Below, one piece after another: positions 18,799-27,275 of a stretch of DNA of 64,000 bases (the first letter of the stretch is position 1; each line of letters opens with the position of its first letter). The translations under genes and the position numbers were made by a program. This DNA comes from Calothrix sp. MO_167.B12. GTDB taxonomy: Bacteria > Cyanobacteriota > Cyanobacteriia > Cyanobacteriales > Nostocaceae. The notes beneath the pieces were generated by a model. It saw nothing but the letters and a program-made list of their open reading frames with translations. It made no database searches and had not been told where the DNA came from. The stretch is taken from positions 1-64,000 of the forward strand of contig JASJCJ010000005.1 of NCBI GenBank assembly GCA_030066045.1. Reading direction: 5' to 3'.

Positions 18799-19032
18799 CT
18801 AGCTAACAAACAGTCCAACTGCCTGACCACTGGCAGAATCAATGTCAACGGCTGTAGTAACTGAACCAGCAGCAGCACCACCAGGACCAGCCACAGAAGT
18901 TCCTACGTTTCCAATCGCTTCATACTCGAAAGTTGCAAAACTTCCTTGAAAAAAACCAATATCTCCACCAGCTACAACTTCTTGCTGTTCTTCAGAAATT
19001 TCAACGAACAATTCAGATTTATTAGATAACAT
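18799..19032 (-). CDS. Double-glycine leader bacteriocin-like precursor, copy 1 (77 aa)
   Basis: The protein has a GG leader (LFVEISEEQQEVVAGG; cleavage after G23) and a 54-residue core. The core is acidic, rich in Gly/Ala/Val, free of Cys, with GNVGTSVAGPGGAAAG in the middle and ending QAVGLFVS. The glycine-spaced small residues suggest a membrane-interacting helix as in class II bacteriocins, though its activity is unknown. A GAGGAAAAAATC ribosome site precedes the ATG. It is nearly identical to copy 2 and is the tandem copy closest to the PCAT gene, which probably processes it. Confidence 0.82.
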   Translation of the reverse strand: MLSNKSELFVEISEEQQEVVAGGDIGFFQGSFATFEYEAIGNVGTSVAGPGGAAAGSVTTAVDIDSASGQAVGLFVS

Positions 19033-19117
19033 GATTTTTTCCTCATTTATGTGTGTATTCGGGATAAATTGATTTACTTTTTGCTTTTCAATTCATCCCT
19101 GAGATTCATCAAAATAA

Positions 19118-19351
19118 CTAGCTAACAAACAGTCCAACTGCCTGACCACTGGCAGAATCGATGTCAACGGCTGTAGTAACTGAACCAGCAGCAGCACCAC
19201 CAGGACCAGCCACAGAAGTTCCTACGTTTCCAATCGCTTCATACTCGAAAGTTGCAAAACTTCCTTGTAAAAAACCAATATCTCCACCAGCTATAATTTC
19301 TTGTTGTTCTTCGGAAATTTCAACGAACAATTTAGATTTATTAGATAACAT
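19118..19351 (-). CDS. Double-glycine leader bacteriocin-like precursor, copy 2 (77 aa)
   Basis: It differs from copy 1 at only a few residues: E7K and V19I/V20I in the leader, and F27L in the core (IGFLQ instead of IGFFQ). Predicted cleavage is after G23. The ribosome site is GAGGAGAAAAAATC before the ATG. The near identity extends into the 85-bp spacer, so the duplication with copy 1 is recent or maintained by conversion. Confidence 0.82.
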   Translation of the reverse strand: MLSNKSKLFVEISEEQQEIIAGGDIGFLQGSFATFEYEAIGNVGTSVAGPGGAAAGSVTTAVDIDSASGQAVGLFVS

Positions 19352-19438
19352 GATTTTTTCTCCTCATTTGTGTGTGTATTCGGGATAAATTGATTTACTT
19401 TTTGCTTTTCAATTCATCCCTGAGATTCATCAAAATAA

Positions 19439-19672
19439 CTAGCTAACAAACAGTGCAACTCCCTGACCAGCGGTAGAATCGATGTCAACAGCTTGAGTAA
19501 CTGAACCAGCAGCACCACCACCAGGACCAGCCACAGAAGTTCCTATGTTTCCAATCGCTTCATACTCGTAATCTGCAAAACTTGCTTGAAACAAACCAAT
19601 ATTTCCACCAGCTACAACTTCTTGCTGTTCTTCGGAAATTTCAACGAACAATTTAGATTTATTAGATAACAT
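19439..19672 (-). CDS. Double-glycine leader bacteriocin-like precursor, copy 3 (77 aa)
   Basis: Same length and layout as copies 1 and 2 but more divergent in the core: NIGLFQASFADYEYEAIGNI replaces the corresponding segment, and the tail reads VTQAVDIDSTAGQGVALFVS. The leader is almost unchanged (LFVEISEEQQEVVAGG). It is the first gene of the array, with a good GAGGAGAAAAAATC ribosome site, and the promoter for the array probably lies just beyond 19690. Confidence 0.82.
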   Translation of the reverse strand: MLSNKSKLFVEISEEQQEVVAGGNIGLFQASFADYEYEAIGNIGTSVAGPGGGAAGSVTQAVDIDSTAGQGVALFVS

Positions 19673-20529
19673 GATTTTTTCTCCTCATTTGTGTGTGTTT
19701 GGAACTTGTTGATTTGTTTTTTGTCTCTCAACTCATCCCTTACATTCATAAGATAACAAGCTGTAATTATCTAGTCATTTACATTTTCTGCAAACCTTAT
19801 TACCAGGTTGAGAACAGTATATTTCCGGATAATGAAGGGTAATATTTCCGAAAAATACACAGATGAGGAAGGGGAAATTGGATAATGGATTGTTTGACAT
19901 TTCCCAAACAATCCATTATCTAGTAGGGGCACGGCACCTGTAATATTTATTTTTAATGAATAACCTTACTGTCGCCGTGCCCACCCATATATTTTGGTTC
20001 AGGGAAAATCACAATGAAAACAGTATCTATGGGTGATGTACCACAATCACCCATGAGGGCACGGCGTTTTTGATATACGGGGATGTGAATTATATTGTGG
20101 ATGCCTTGGGTCTGTTGTCAGGTGTTGGTGGGTTTGGCTTGGCTCCACAGTCATCCACAAGGGTACGGCACATATCTTGCACCTTCTCAATAAGGGTAAG
20201 GTGGGCATTGCCCACTCTACCAAATAATAAGGGTTACAGGCGATGATTTTCGCAATAATAATGTGGTGCAAGATGTGAGACGGCGTTTTTGATATACGGG
20301 GATGAATTATATTGTGGATGCTTTGGGCCTGTTGTCAGGTGTTGGTGGGTTTGGCTCGGCTCCACAGTCATCCATGAGGGCACGGCGTTGTTGATATACG
20401 GGGATGTGAATTATATTGTGGATGCCGTGCCCCTACGAGTCTCTTGTCAGTTGTTGGAATCACCCACAAGGGCAAGTGTGAACTGTCTAATCGGGTGGAT
20501 TGATCCCGGTCAATTTATTGCGGGGAGTG
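19673..20529. repeat. Intergenic region (857 bp) with three copies of a ~110-bp repeat
   Basis: A unit containing GGCGTTTTTGATATACGGGG, ATTATATTGTGGATGC and GTTGTCAGGTGTTGGTGGG occurs at about 20054-20168 and 20280-20386, and partly at 20381-20440. Between the first two lies the reverse complement of the dispersed repeat seen at 2027-2090 (20165-20240). The frames at 20047-20271 and 20289-20555 only translate these repeats. The left end (19690-19800) probably carries the precursor-array promoter. No gene is called. Confidence 0.7.
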
Positions 20530-21525
20530 TCAAACCGCACCGCTATTTTTATTGAATAAAACAGCTATTGTTTTAAAAATTAACTGTAAGTCGTACAATA
20601 AACTCCAATTTTTTTGATATTGCAAGTCTAAACGAATCACATCTTCAAAACTACGCACGGTGGAGCGTCCATTTACTTGCCATTCACCAGTCATTCCCGG
20701 TTTTACATCTAAACGTTGCCATTCTGGTACTTCATACCGTTCTACTTCGTCAGGGGTGGGGGGTCTGGTTCCCACTAAGCTCATCTCACCTTTGAGCACA
20801 TTCCAAAATTGCGGTAGTTCATCTAAACTAGTACGCCGTAAAAAACGACCTACTGTGGTAATTCTGGGGTCGTTGTCATTTTTAAAGAAGGCTCCTTGTA
20901 CCTGGTTTTTGACTTGAGACTTCTTCGCTTCTGCATCCACGCACATCGAACGGAATTTCCAGATTTGAAAGCGTTTACCCATCCAACCACACCGGGTTTG
21001 CTGGAAGAAAATTGGCCCAGGATTATCAATAGTAATAGCGATCGCAATAGGTATAGATAAAACCACTGTAATCCCTAAACCGATCACAGAACCTATAATA
21101 TCTATGAACCTTTTCATCCACGAGCGAATGGAAGGATGGGTTGTGGGTAGCTGTTCTTCTAACTGACGGAGTGGAGTTGTTAGCACATTACTAGCAGTTT
21201 GAATTTCAAACACCCGATCTAGTTCTGTCAAGCTCAGAACAGCCATCACCTTGGAATTTACATTACTGAGAATAAATCCAATCCCTTTATCCTGGGTCAT
21301 TTTCAAGCTGCTTACCAACGCACCCAAGCCACTACTATCCATAAAAATGGTGTTCTGGAAATCAATAATAATTTTCTGGGGAGGTATATCTTTTTGAGTT
21401 AAGCTTTGACAAGTTTGTTGAAAGGCTACAGCCTCTAACACGCTCAACCTTGATGGTGTGTTTATTATGGCCTGATCTTGAAGGAAGGTAACTGGAAAAT
21501 TAACCTGTGGAGATGGAGTGGTCAT
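20530..21525 (-). CDS. STAS domain fused to a bacterial sugar transferase (glycosyl-1-phosphate transferase)
   Basis: The 331-aa protein has an N-terminal STAS domain (about 8-112; IIIDFQNTIFMDSSGLGALV holds the DSSG site of anti-sigma antagonists). It is fused to a WcaJ/RfbP-type polyprenyl-phosphate sugar transferase (about 133-331): one membrane segment (about 140-165), then WKFRSMCVDAE, DPRITTVGRFLRRTSLDELPQ (the DE catalytic pair) and LVGTRPPTP. It should load the first sugar-1-phosphate onto undecaprenyl phosphate for exopolysaccharide. The STAS part could allow control by partner-switching kinases. Similar enzymes serve heterocyst or hormogonium polysaccharide, but I cannot assign a named gene. 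Confidence 0.88.
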   Translation of the reverse strand: MTTPSPQVNFPVTFLQDQAIINTPSRLSVLEAVAFQQTCQSLTQKDIPPQKIIIDFQNTIFMDSSGLGALVSSLKMTQDKGIGFILSNVNSKVMAVLSLTELDRVFEIQTASNVLTTPLRQLEEQLPTTHPSIRSWMKRFIDIIGSVIGLGITVVLSIPIAIAITIDNPGPIFFQQTRCGWMGKRFQIWKFRSMCVDAEAKKSQVKNQVQGAFFKNDNDPRITTVGRFLRRTSLDELPQFWNVLKGEMSLVGTRPPTPDEVERYEVPEWQRLDVKPGMTGEWQVNGRSTVRSFEDVIRLDLQYQKNWSLLYDLQLIFKTIAVLFNKNSGAV

Positions 21526-22032
21526 AAAACTTTCTTCTAGTGTGAAAATAGGGAGGGAAGAGGTAAATCTAAATGTAGACAGCTTAAGAATAAAGAGGTA
21601 TTTTCAAGACAAATGTTGCAAATAATTGCCTACGGGAGCACTGATCAAAAACGGCGATGCTATGAAAGCACCTGCTTTAGGGGATCGCCTCTTGGATGGC
21701 TTTCGTTGGGAACATTGGGAACATGGCTCGGAAATTTGGTCAGGAGGATTCACAACAGAATAAGAAGCTGATAACTGTACGATGGTGACGAGGTGAGCAA
21801 TTAATTCATAATTATTAATTCATAGTTAGTTATTAATGGTGAAAACCCCTAAATTATTTATGGATCACGAATTTTTGGATTACACGGACAGTGGAATCTG
21901 TGTAATCTGTAATTGGATAAATTTTCAACTTTGCTTGATTCAAGAAAGAGGATTCATCCGTGGGCACAAACCCATGAATTATGAATTATCAATTACGAAT
22001 TATTCTGACGCATACGCTTTGTTTTGATCAAA
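21526..22032. other. Divergent intergenic region (507 bp)
   Basis: Between the sugar transferase and queE, which diverge. It contains AATTCATAATT-type short repeats (21800-21835, 21970-22005) and a GATTACACGGA/TCTGTGTAATC inverted pair (about 21878-21908). The frame at 21836-22027 translates these and is not called. Confidence 0.5.
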
Positions 22033-22836
22033 ATGAATATAAAAAATAGTGCTAGGGAAAACAACGCCCATTTGATCGAAGTCTTTTCCGCTATTCAAGG
22101 GGAAGGACTGAATGTGGGAACGCGTCAAATTTTTATTCGCTTTGCTTTATGCGATTTACGCTGTCACTTCTGTGATAGTGCCCATACTTGGAATATACCC
22201 ACAGAATGTAGAATAGAGCGCAACCCTGGCTTGCGCGATTTTGAAAATTACTCTAATCCTGTCCCCCTAGAAAAATTACTAGAATGGGTTCAGCAGCAAA
22301 ATGCACCTTTTATACACGATAGCATTAGCCTGACCGGAGGCGAACCTCTGATTCATGCTCCTTTCCTAATCAAATTTTTACCATTGGTACGCGCACTTAC
22401 GAAATTACCCGTATACTTGGAAACTGGCGGACATCGTCCGCAGCAGTTATCTCAAGTGATGCCTTACTTGGATTTGGTAGGTATGGACTGGAAACTGCCA
22501 AGTGTCAGTGGTGAAAATCATTGGCAGGCACATAAAAATTTTCTCCAACTCTGTTATCAGTCAAAGTTAGAGGTTTTTGTCAAAATAATTGTTTCTAAAA
22601 ATACAGAATTGACAGATTTACAAAAATCAGGGGAGTTGATCGGTGCTGTAAGTCCTCATATCCCGGTGTTTTTACAGCCTGTAACGCCTTTGAATACTGC
22701 TACTGGTTCCATAAGTCAAATAACCATTTTGCCACCTTCTCCTGACCAAGTTTTGGCATGGCAAGTTTTAATGAAGGGATTTGTCAAACAGGTACGTGTA
22801 GTGCCACAAACCCACAAGATGTTAAACCAACTTTAG
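22033..22836 (+). CDS. queE: 7-carboxy-7-deazaguanine synthase (QueE), radical SAM
   Basis: From the ATG at 22033 the protein has 267 residues. It carries the radical-SAM cluster site C40-x3-C44-x2-C47 (FALCDLRCHFCDSAHTW), the QueE lead-in FSAIQGEG and the SLTGGEPL segment. QueE rearranges 6-carboxy-tetrahydropterin to 7-carboxy-7-deazaguanine, a step toward queuosine. An upstream in-frame TTG (22024) is less likely than the ATG. Apart from the usual N-terminal part, the middle is somewhat longer than compact QueE forms. The gene stands alone. Confidence 0.9.
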   Translation: MNIKNSARENNAHLIEVFSAIQGEGLNVGTRQIFIRFALCDLRCHFCDSAHTWNIPTECRIERNPGLRDFENYSNPVPLEKLLEWVQQQNAPFIHDSISLTGGEPLIHAPFLIKFLPLVRALTKLPVYLETGGHRPQQLSQVMPYLDLVGMDWKLPSVSGENHWQAHKNFLQLCYQSKLEVFVKIIVSKNTELTDLQKSGELIGAVSPHIPVFLQPVTPLNTATGSISQITILPPSPDQVLAWQVLMKGFVKQVRVVPQTHKMLNQL

Positions 22837-22855
22837 AAGAAGTGAGGGAGTGTGG

Positions 22856-23125
22856 GGAGTTCGGAGTTCGGAGTTCGGAGTTCGGAATTCAAAGGGAAGG
22901 AGTGAAGGAGTGAAGGAGTGAGGGAGTGATGGAATTATTCTAAAATCCAAAATCCGAAATTTCTTTTCAAGTCCCCAGATTTATCTTTGGGGTCAATCTA
23001 AAATCCAAAATTAGTTGGCAAGTAGATTTTGGAAAGGATTGCTTGATCAGCCTTTTACAATCCCGGACAGTTGTTCATGGGGGGAACCCCCAAGACCACA
23101 CTGTCCTCAAAATCTAAAATCCAAA
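22856..23125. repeat. STRR cluster downstream of queE
   Basis: GAGTTCG heptamers (22858-22889), GGAGTGA heptamers (22903-22932) and several AAAATCC units (22942-22962, 22999-23015, 23109-23135) fill the convergent spacer. A GGGGGAACCCCC palindrome lies near 23080. The spacer is non-coding. Confidence 0.8.
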
Positions 23126-23134
23126 ATCCAAAAT

Positions 23135-23785
23135 TCAATAAACTCCCTCATTCATATCCCTGGATTTTGATTTTGCCTTTGCTTTATTAGCACTGCGTTT
23201 GAGGGCAGATAAACGGGCTTCATATTTTGACCGCTGTCTTTTGCTGGGAGTCTTATCAATTAAGGTTTTGAGGGCACTACCCAAACTTTTATAAGCATTG
23301 GGGAGACTGTAACCAAAACGCTGTGCTAGAGCGATCGCTTTTTCATCTGCTTCGGTTAGCTCTTTAATTTGCTTGCTACCATTATTTTTTTGATATAGCC
23401 GCCAACCAGATACACCACATAGTGCTAAAGCTAACACTAGGAGTAATCCATCCTGTACCCATAATTCACCCACAGCACCACCTAAACCAATGGCTAATGC
23501 TGCCATTTCCCAGCCATCTTTAGGAATAGTATCATTTTGAATCCGGGCGACTTCATGCCAGAACAGCAAATTGCGCTGATCCATCGCTAATTCGTCCCAC
23601 TTCACCAAATCAATTTGAATTTCTATCTGATCCCGACTAATTTCTTCACAACGGATCAGGGGTGGATTCACCTCTATTGTGCCTTCCACTGTCACCCAAC
23701 TTTGTAATTCTGGCGGTAGTAAACCTTTTAGCCGTCTGAGTTCGCTCATTTCTGCCTTAGCAGAAGAGGTTACATAAGATGTCAT
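23135..23785 (-). CDS. DUF3318-family cyanobacterial membrane protein
   Basis: The 216-aa protein starts with an amphipathic region containing EMSELRRLKGLLPPELQSWV, typical of the cyanobacterial DUF3318 family. A soluble segment with LLFWHEVARIQND follows, then two hydrophobic helices (about 96-110 and 113-127) and a basic C-terminal tail rich in Lys/Ala. No function is established for the family. The gene is followed upstream, 65 bp away, by the YbjN-like gene on the same strand, so the two may be co-transcribed. Confidence 0.8.
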   Translation of the reverse strand: MTSYVTSSAKAEMSELRRLKGLLPPELQSWVTVEGTIEVNPPLIRCEEISRDQIEIQIDLVKWDELAMDQRNLLFWHEVARIQNDTIPKDGWEMAALAIGLGGAVGELWVQDGLLLVLALALCGVSGWRLYQKNNGSKQIKELTEADEKAIALAQRFGYSLPNAYKSLGSALKTLIDKTPSKRQRSKYEARLSALKRSANKAKAKSKSRDMNEGVY

Positions 23786-23850
23786 AATATCCAGACCAAA
23801 AAAATTTTAGTATATAGTGAGGGTATCATTTTGGAGTATAGCTATTTTAA

Positions 23851-24420
23851 TCAGATGTCAGCTTCCTCGCTGGGGAAACTGCCCCGTTTCTTTCTGGCTT
23901 CCATAGCTTTTTCCAGCAGTTCTAGCATTCCAGGTGCTTGTTCCTGAATGCTAAGTAATAGCCTCTCACCCAATTCTATATTTCCTGGATCTATGCCTGT
24001 TACCATGACTTCCTGGAGACGCGGTATGGCAATGCTATCTACAATTTGAATTAGGGCACTCAAACAACGGTTAAATTGCTTTTCTGTGAGTGCTGAGTCT
24101 TCTAGGGGAAACTCGATAATGGCACGAATTTCCCCGTCTGAAGTGTCATATTCCCATTGCAGCATTTTCGTTTCCCAGGAAATAGCTAACATGGTTTGTA
24201 AAATGTCTGCTTTATAAGGATGATCTGCTACTCCTGTTAAAACTTGGGGGGCAAATAAACGAAAAAACCTCCCATCTTCATCCAATTGTACAACTATCAG
24301 GAAGTCTTCCAGGTGATCGGCTTCGACACCTGTAATAATACGTTCTGCTTCCTCATCAAAACGGTAGTCCCAACCCAGGTTATCCAAGTACCTGGCAATC
24401 TGTTGTAGATTAGCTCCCAT
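23851..24420 (-). CDS. YbjN-domain-like (type III chaperone-fold) cyanobacterial protein
   Basis: From the ATG at 24420 the protein has 189 residues. It begins GANLQQIARYLDNLGWDYRF and contains ITGVEADHLEDFLIVVQLDE and the LTEKQFNRCLSALIQIVDSI segment, the conserved core of a widespread cyanobacterial YbjN-like family. The frame is open up to 24675 and would add 85 basic residues, but the internal ATG has a GAGG ribosome site and matches the usual family length, so it is preferred. The function is unknown; a small protein-binding or chaperone-like role is inferred from the fold class. Confidence 0.7.
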   Translation of the reverse strand: MGANLQQIARYLDNLGWDYRFDEEAERIITGVEADHLEDFLIVVQLDEDGRFFRLFAPQVLTGVADHPYKADILQTMLAISWETKMLQWEYDTSDGEIRAIIEFPLEDSALTEKQFNRCLSALIQIVDSIAIPRLQEVMVTGIDPGNIELGERLLLSIQEQAPGMLELLEKAMEARKKRGSFPSEEADI

Positions 24421-24994
24421 AAAAGCCTCATGAAAAAATTTGGAGCGGCTCTTACCAGATATTAGTTTAACCTGTTCCGGGTCACTGGTATTGACACTCT
24501 TACCGCTAAAGCTGCGCTTGTAGGGGGAGATTCTTGCTTTATTGGGTTTGTCTAGTCCTAAGACAACGAGTGTCTTAAAACCCCGTCGGTGATTCTCCTC
24601 CACAAGCATCTGTTTAAAGTCCACTAACTGTCCGGCAGCAGACAAAAAATATTTTATGATGTATCGTTTTCTCATTCATAACATTCGACCCCCCTGCTAT
24701 CAGGTATTTCTTTTTGGTGATGCGAGTTATCTGGCGAGAACCACCAATCTTGCCCCACTAGGCACTTCTGGGTGCGTTGGCTTCTTTATTTTATCACAAA
24801 TGCCTCCCAAGAAATGACAAGGGTGTAGGGGACAGGGAACCCCATGATTAATTAGAACTAAGGGTTTCCAACATTGCTCCATTAAGATAGATTGTGGTGC
24901 TTAGGGTCGATTTTTTTGAAGATTAGCTCCAATTTCCACATGATTTTGAGCATACTCTGATTTGAATTTTCAAATAGCAGCAATTGTAATTTAC

Positions 24995-25035
24995 TTACAA
25001 TGCGCTACTGATAATCACAATACTAAATGTATAGT
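24995..25035 (+). promoter_or_regulatory. Candidate NtcA-activated promoter of natF
   Basis: TTA-N8-TAC at 24995-25008 matches the NtcA box GTA-N8-TAC at five of six positions. A TATAGT -10 box (TAN3T form) follows after 21 bp at 25030-25035, close to the classical 22-bp spacing. It lies 60 bp before the natF ATG. NtcA control would fit a nitrogen-compound transporter; this is a pattern match only. Confidence 0.4.
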
Positions 25036-25095
25036 CATAATTGTTGTGAACCATACAAATTGAGTCTTACTCTGCTGTAATTTATTAGTTGAGTA

Positions 25096-26157
25096 ATGAA
25101 ATTTTTTTTACCCATGTTGATGTTCAAATCCGCATTATTATCAGCGATCGCATTTTTGACACTCGGCTTAACTGCTTGCGGTGGAGATGCCCCAGGAGCA
25201 GCTAGTAGCAGCCTGTTAGATCAAATCAAAAGTCGCGGACGGCTAACTTGTGGTGTCAGTGGAGATAACCCTGGATTTAGCTTTGTGGGTGCTGATGCTA
25301 AATATAGCGGACTGGATGTGGATGTCTGTCGTGCGGTGGCCGCTGCTTTGTTTGATAATCCAGATGCGGTGGAGTATCGCAATCTCAACGCTAAAGAACG
25401 TTTTACCGCCGTGCAAACCGGGGAAGTGGATCTTCTCAGCCGTAACACCACTTTGACAGCTAGCCGGGATACTTCTGTGGGTATGGCATTTGCTCCCATA
25501 GTCTTCTACGATGGCCAGGGGATGATGGTGGGTAAAAATAGTAATATTAAATCTCTCAAAGATTTGCAAGGTAAGGCGATTTGTACTGTCACAGGTACAA
25601 CTAATGAACAGAACTTAGCCGATAAAATGCGACAGATGGGAATTAGTTATAAACCTGTAGTATTTGAAGATGCTAATCTCGCTTTTGCTACCTACCAACA
25701 AGGACGTTGTAATGCCATTACCTCGGATAAATCCCAACTAATTTCCCGGCGTACTACCCTCCCTAAACCAGACAATCACATTATTTTAGATGAAGTCCTT
25801 TCCCAAGAACCTTTAGCACCGGCTGTGGCTGATGGAGATGCAAAATGGGCGGATGTTCTCAAATGGGTAGTTTATGCTTTGATTAAGGCTGAAGAATTAG
25901 GAATAAATTCCCAAAATGTGGCAGATTTCGCCAGTAGTGATAATCCTGAGATTCAACGTTTTTTAGGTAGTAAAGGCAACCTCGGTGAAGGGATGGGTTT
26001 ATCCAAAGACTTTGCTGTCAGGATTATTAAACACGTTGGTAACTACGGCGAAATTTACGATCGCAACCTCGGACCTAAAACCAAATTAAATCTACCTCGC
26101 CGTCAAAATCAACTGTGGACAAAAGGTGGACTTTTGTATTCTCCACCCTTTAAATGA
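25096..26157 (+). CDS. natF: Amino-acid ABC transporter substrate-binding lipoprotein (NatF-like)
   Basis: The 353-aa protein has a lipoprotein signal with lipobox LTAC (Cys28) and a family-3 solute-binding fold: RGRLTCGVSGDNPGF, the YSGLDVDVCRAVAAAL segment and DLLSRNTTLT, as in general L-amino-acid binding proteins (AapJ/BztA type). With the two permeases that follow on the same strand it matches the N-II system NatF-NatG-NatH of Anabaena, which imports acidic and neutral polar amino acids. No ATPase gene is present here; in Anabaena the shared ATPase BgtA is encoded elsewhere. The AAAATTGAGT-type leader shows a candidate NtcA promoter. Confidence 0.8.
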   Translation: MKFFLPMLMFKSALLSAIAFLTLGLTACGGDAPGAASSSLLDQIKSRGRLTCGVSGDNPGFSFVGADAKYSGLDVDVCRAVAAALFDNPDAVEYRNLNAKERFTAVQTGEVDLLSRNTTLTASRDTSVGMAFAPIVFYDGQGMMVGKNSNIKSLKDLQGKAICTVTGTTNEQNLADKMRQMGISYKPVVFEDANLAFATYQQGRCNAITSDKSQLISRRTTLPKPDNHIILDEVLSQEPLAPAVADGDAKWADVLKWVVYALIKAEELGINSQNVADFASSDNPEIQRFLGSKGNLGEGMGLSKDFAVRIIKHVGNYGEIYDRNLGPKTKLNLPRRQNQLWTKGGLLYSPPFK

Positions 26158-26336
26158 GGAGGGAAGGAGGGAAGGAGGGAAGGAGTGAAGGAGGGAAGGA
26201 GTGATGGAGTGATGGAGTGATGAATTAAAGACTGTCAACTAACAACCAACAACTAACAACCAACAACTAACAACCAACAACTAACAACTAACAACTAACA
26301 ACTAACAACTGTCAACCCTCACTCCCCCACTCACCC
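26158..26336. repeat. STRR spacer between natF and natG
   Basis: GGAGGGA/GGAGTGA units (26156-26222) are followed by a long run of CAACTAA units (26235-26310). The repeat fills the whole gene spacer within the presumed operon. Confidence 0.85.
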
Positions 26337-27275
26337 ATGACTCGAAAAATCCCTCATACGAAACCTCCCCTATGGCGAGACGAACGCTTTTGGCACGTAG
26401 CAAGCCAGTTGATTGTTGTCTTTCTAGTAGCAGCAGCGATCGCAATTTTTTGGAGTAACCTCACTCGCAATTTACAACAATTAGGCATTCAATTGGGGTT
26501 TGATTTTCTCCAGCAGCAAGCTTCCTTTGATATTGGTGAAACTCCTCTCCCCTACAACCCATCGGATACCTACAGCCGTGCTCTGTGGATTGGCTTAATT
26601 AACTCCTTACGAATTGCGATCGCTGGCATTATTATTACTACCATTGTGGGTATAACTGCGGGAGTCGCCAGGCTATCTGACAACTGGTTGGTGCGGAACC
26701 TGGCTTTGGTATATGTAGAAATATTTCGTAATACACCCCTGTTACTACAATTGCTATTTTGGTACTCTGCGGTGTTCCTCAGCTTACCCAAGGTAGAAAA
26801 TAAAGCCTCCCTAGGTAACTTGATTTACTTCAGTCAAAATGGGGTAGAATTTCCCTGGTTTACCCTTTCTCCAGAATTTTCTGCCTTACTACTCGGACTA
26901 ACTTTTTATACAGGCTCATTCATCGCCGAAATTGTCCGGGGTGGGATTCAATCCGTACCTAAAGGACAATGGGAGGCTTCTGCTTCCTTGGGTTTGCAGC
27001 CATCCCTCACCATGCGGTTAGTAATTTTTCCCCAAGCATTACGGGTAATTATTCCATCCCTCACCAGTCAGTATTTAAACTTGACCAAAAACTCCAGTTT
27101 AGCGATCGCAATTGGCTACCCAGATATTTATTTTGTCGCCTCCACTACCTTTAATCAAACTGGTAGGGCAGTAGAGGTAATGTTATTAATTATGCTTACC
27201 TATTTAACCCTGAGTTTGATTACCTCTATATCTATGAATGTATTTAATCGCACTGTGCAAATTAAAGAGAGGTGA
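26337..27275 (+). CDS. natG: Amino-acid ABC transporter permease (NatG-like)
   Basis: The 312-aa HisM-type permease has an N-terminal helix (about 20-42), a periplasmic segment with NPSDTYSRALWIGLINSLRI, and the core helices. The ABC-interaction EAA loop reads GQWEASASLGLQPSL near residue 215. The periplasmic GETPLPYNPSD insert is typical of the AapQ/BztB branch. It forms the membrane channel with NatH. It is separated from natF by an STRR spacer but lies on the same strand. Confidence 0.82.
   Translation: MTRKIPHTKPPLWRDERFWHVASQLIVVFLVAAAIAIFWSNLTRNLQQLGIQLGFDFLQQQASFDIGETPLPYNPSDTYSRALWIGLINSLRIAIAGIIITTIVGITAGVARLSDNWLVRNLALVYVEIFRNTPLLLQLLFWYSAVFLSLPKVENKASLGNLIYFSQNGVEFPWFTLSPEFSALLLGLTFYTGSFIAEIVRGGIQSVPKGQWEASASLGLQPSLTMRLVIFPQALRVIIPSLTSQYLNLTKNSSLAIAIGYPDIYFVASTTFNQTGRAVEVMLLIMLTYLTLSLITSISMNVFNRTVQIKER

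Larger units (their letters stand above)
18799..19740. repeat. Three tandem ~320-bp units, each one precursor gene plus spacer
   Basis: The unit boundaries fall at about 18799, 19118 and 19439. Each spacer repeats the same GATTTTTTCCTCATTT... and CATCCCTGAGATTCATC elements. Units 1 and 2 are nearly identical; the spacer beyond unit 3 is diverged. This is direct evidence for stepwise gene amplification. Confidence 0.85.

Noticed and set aside
19161-19388. 75-aa + strand frame over a precursor gene
   Set aside because: It is antisense to a well-supported GG-leader gene with a good ribosome site, and has no features of its own.
20047-20555. Two frames (74 and 88 aa) between the precursor array and the sugar transferase
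   Set aside because: They consist of the three-copy 110-bp repeat translated; the second also overlaps the end of the sugar transferase gene.
21836-22027. 63-aa frame upstream of queE
   Set aside because: Repeat-derived (CCATGAATTATGAATTAT type) with no ribosome site; it overlaps the queE leader.
24985-24997. GTA-N7-TAC match upstream of natF
   Set aside because: The spacing is one base short for NtcA; the overlapping TTA-N8-TAC site fits the promoter geometry better.
26158-26336. CRISPR-like appearance of regularly repeated DNA
   Set aside because: The units are contiguous heptamers with no unique spacers, i.e. STRR; the same holds for the other repeat tracts, and no cas gene is present.
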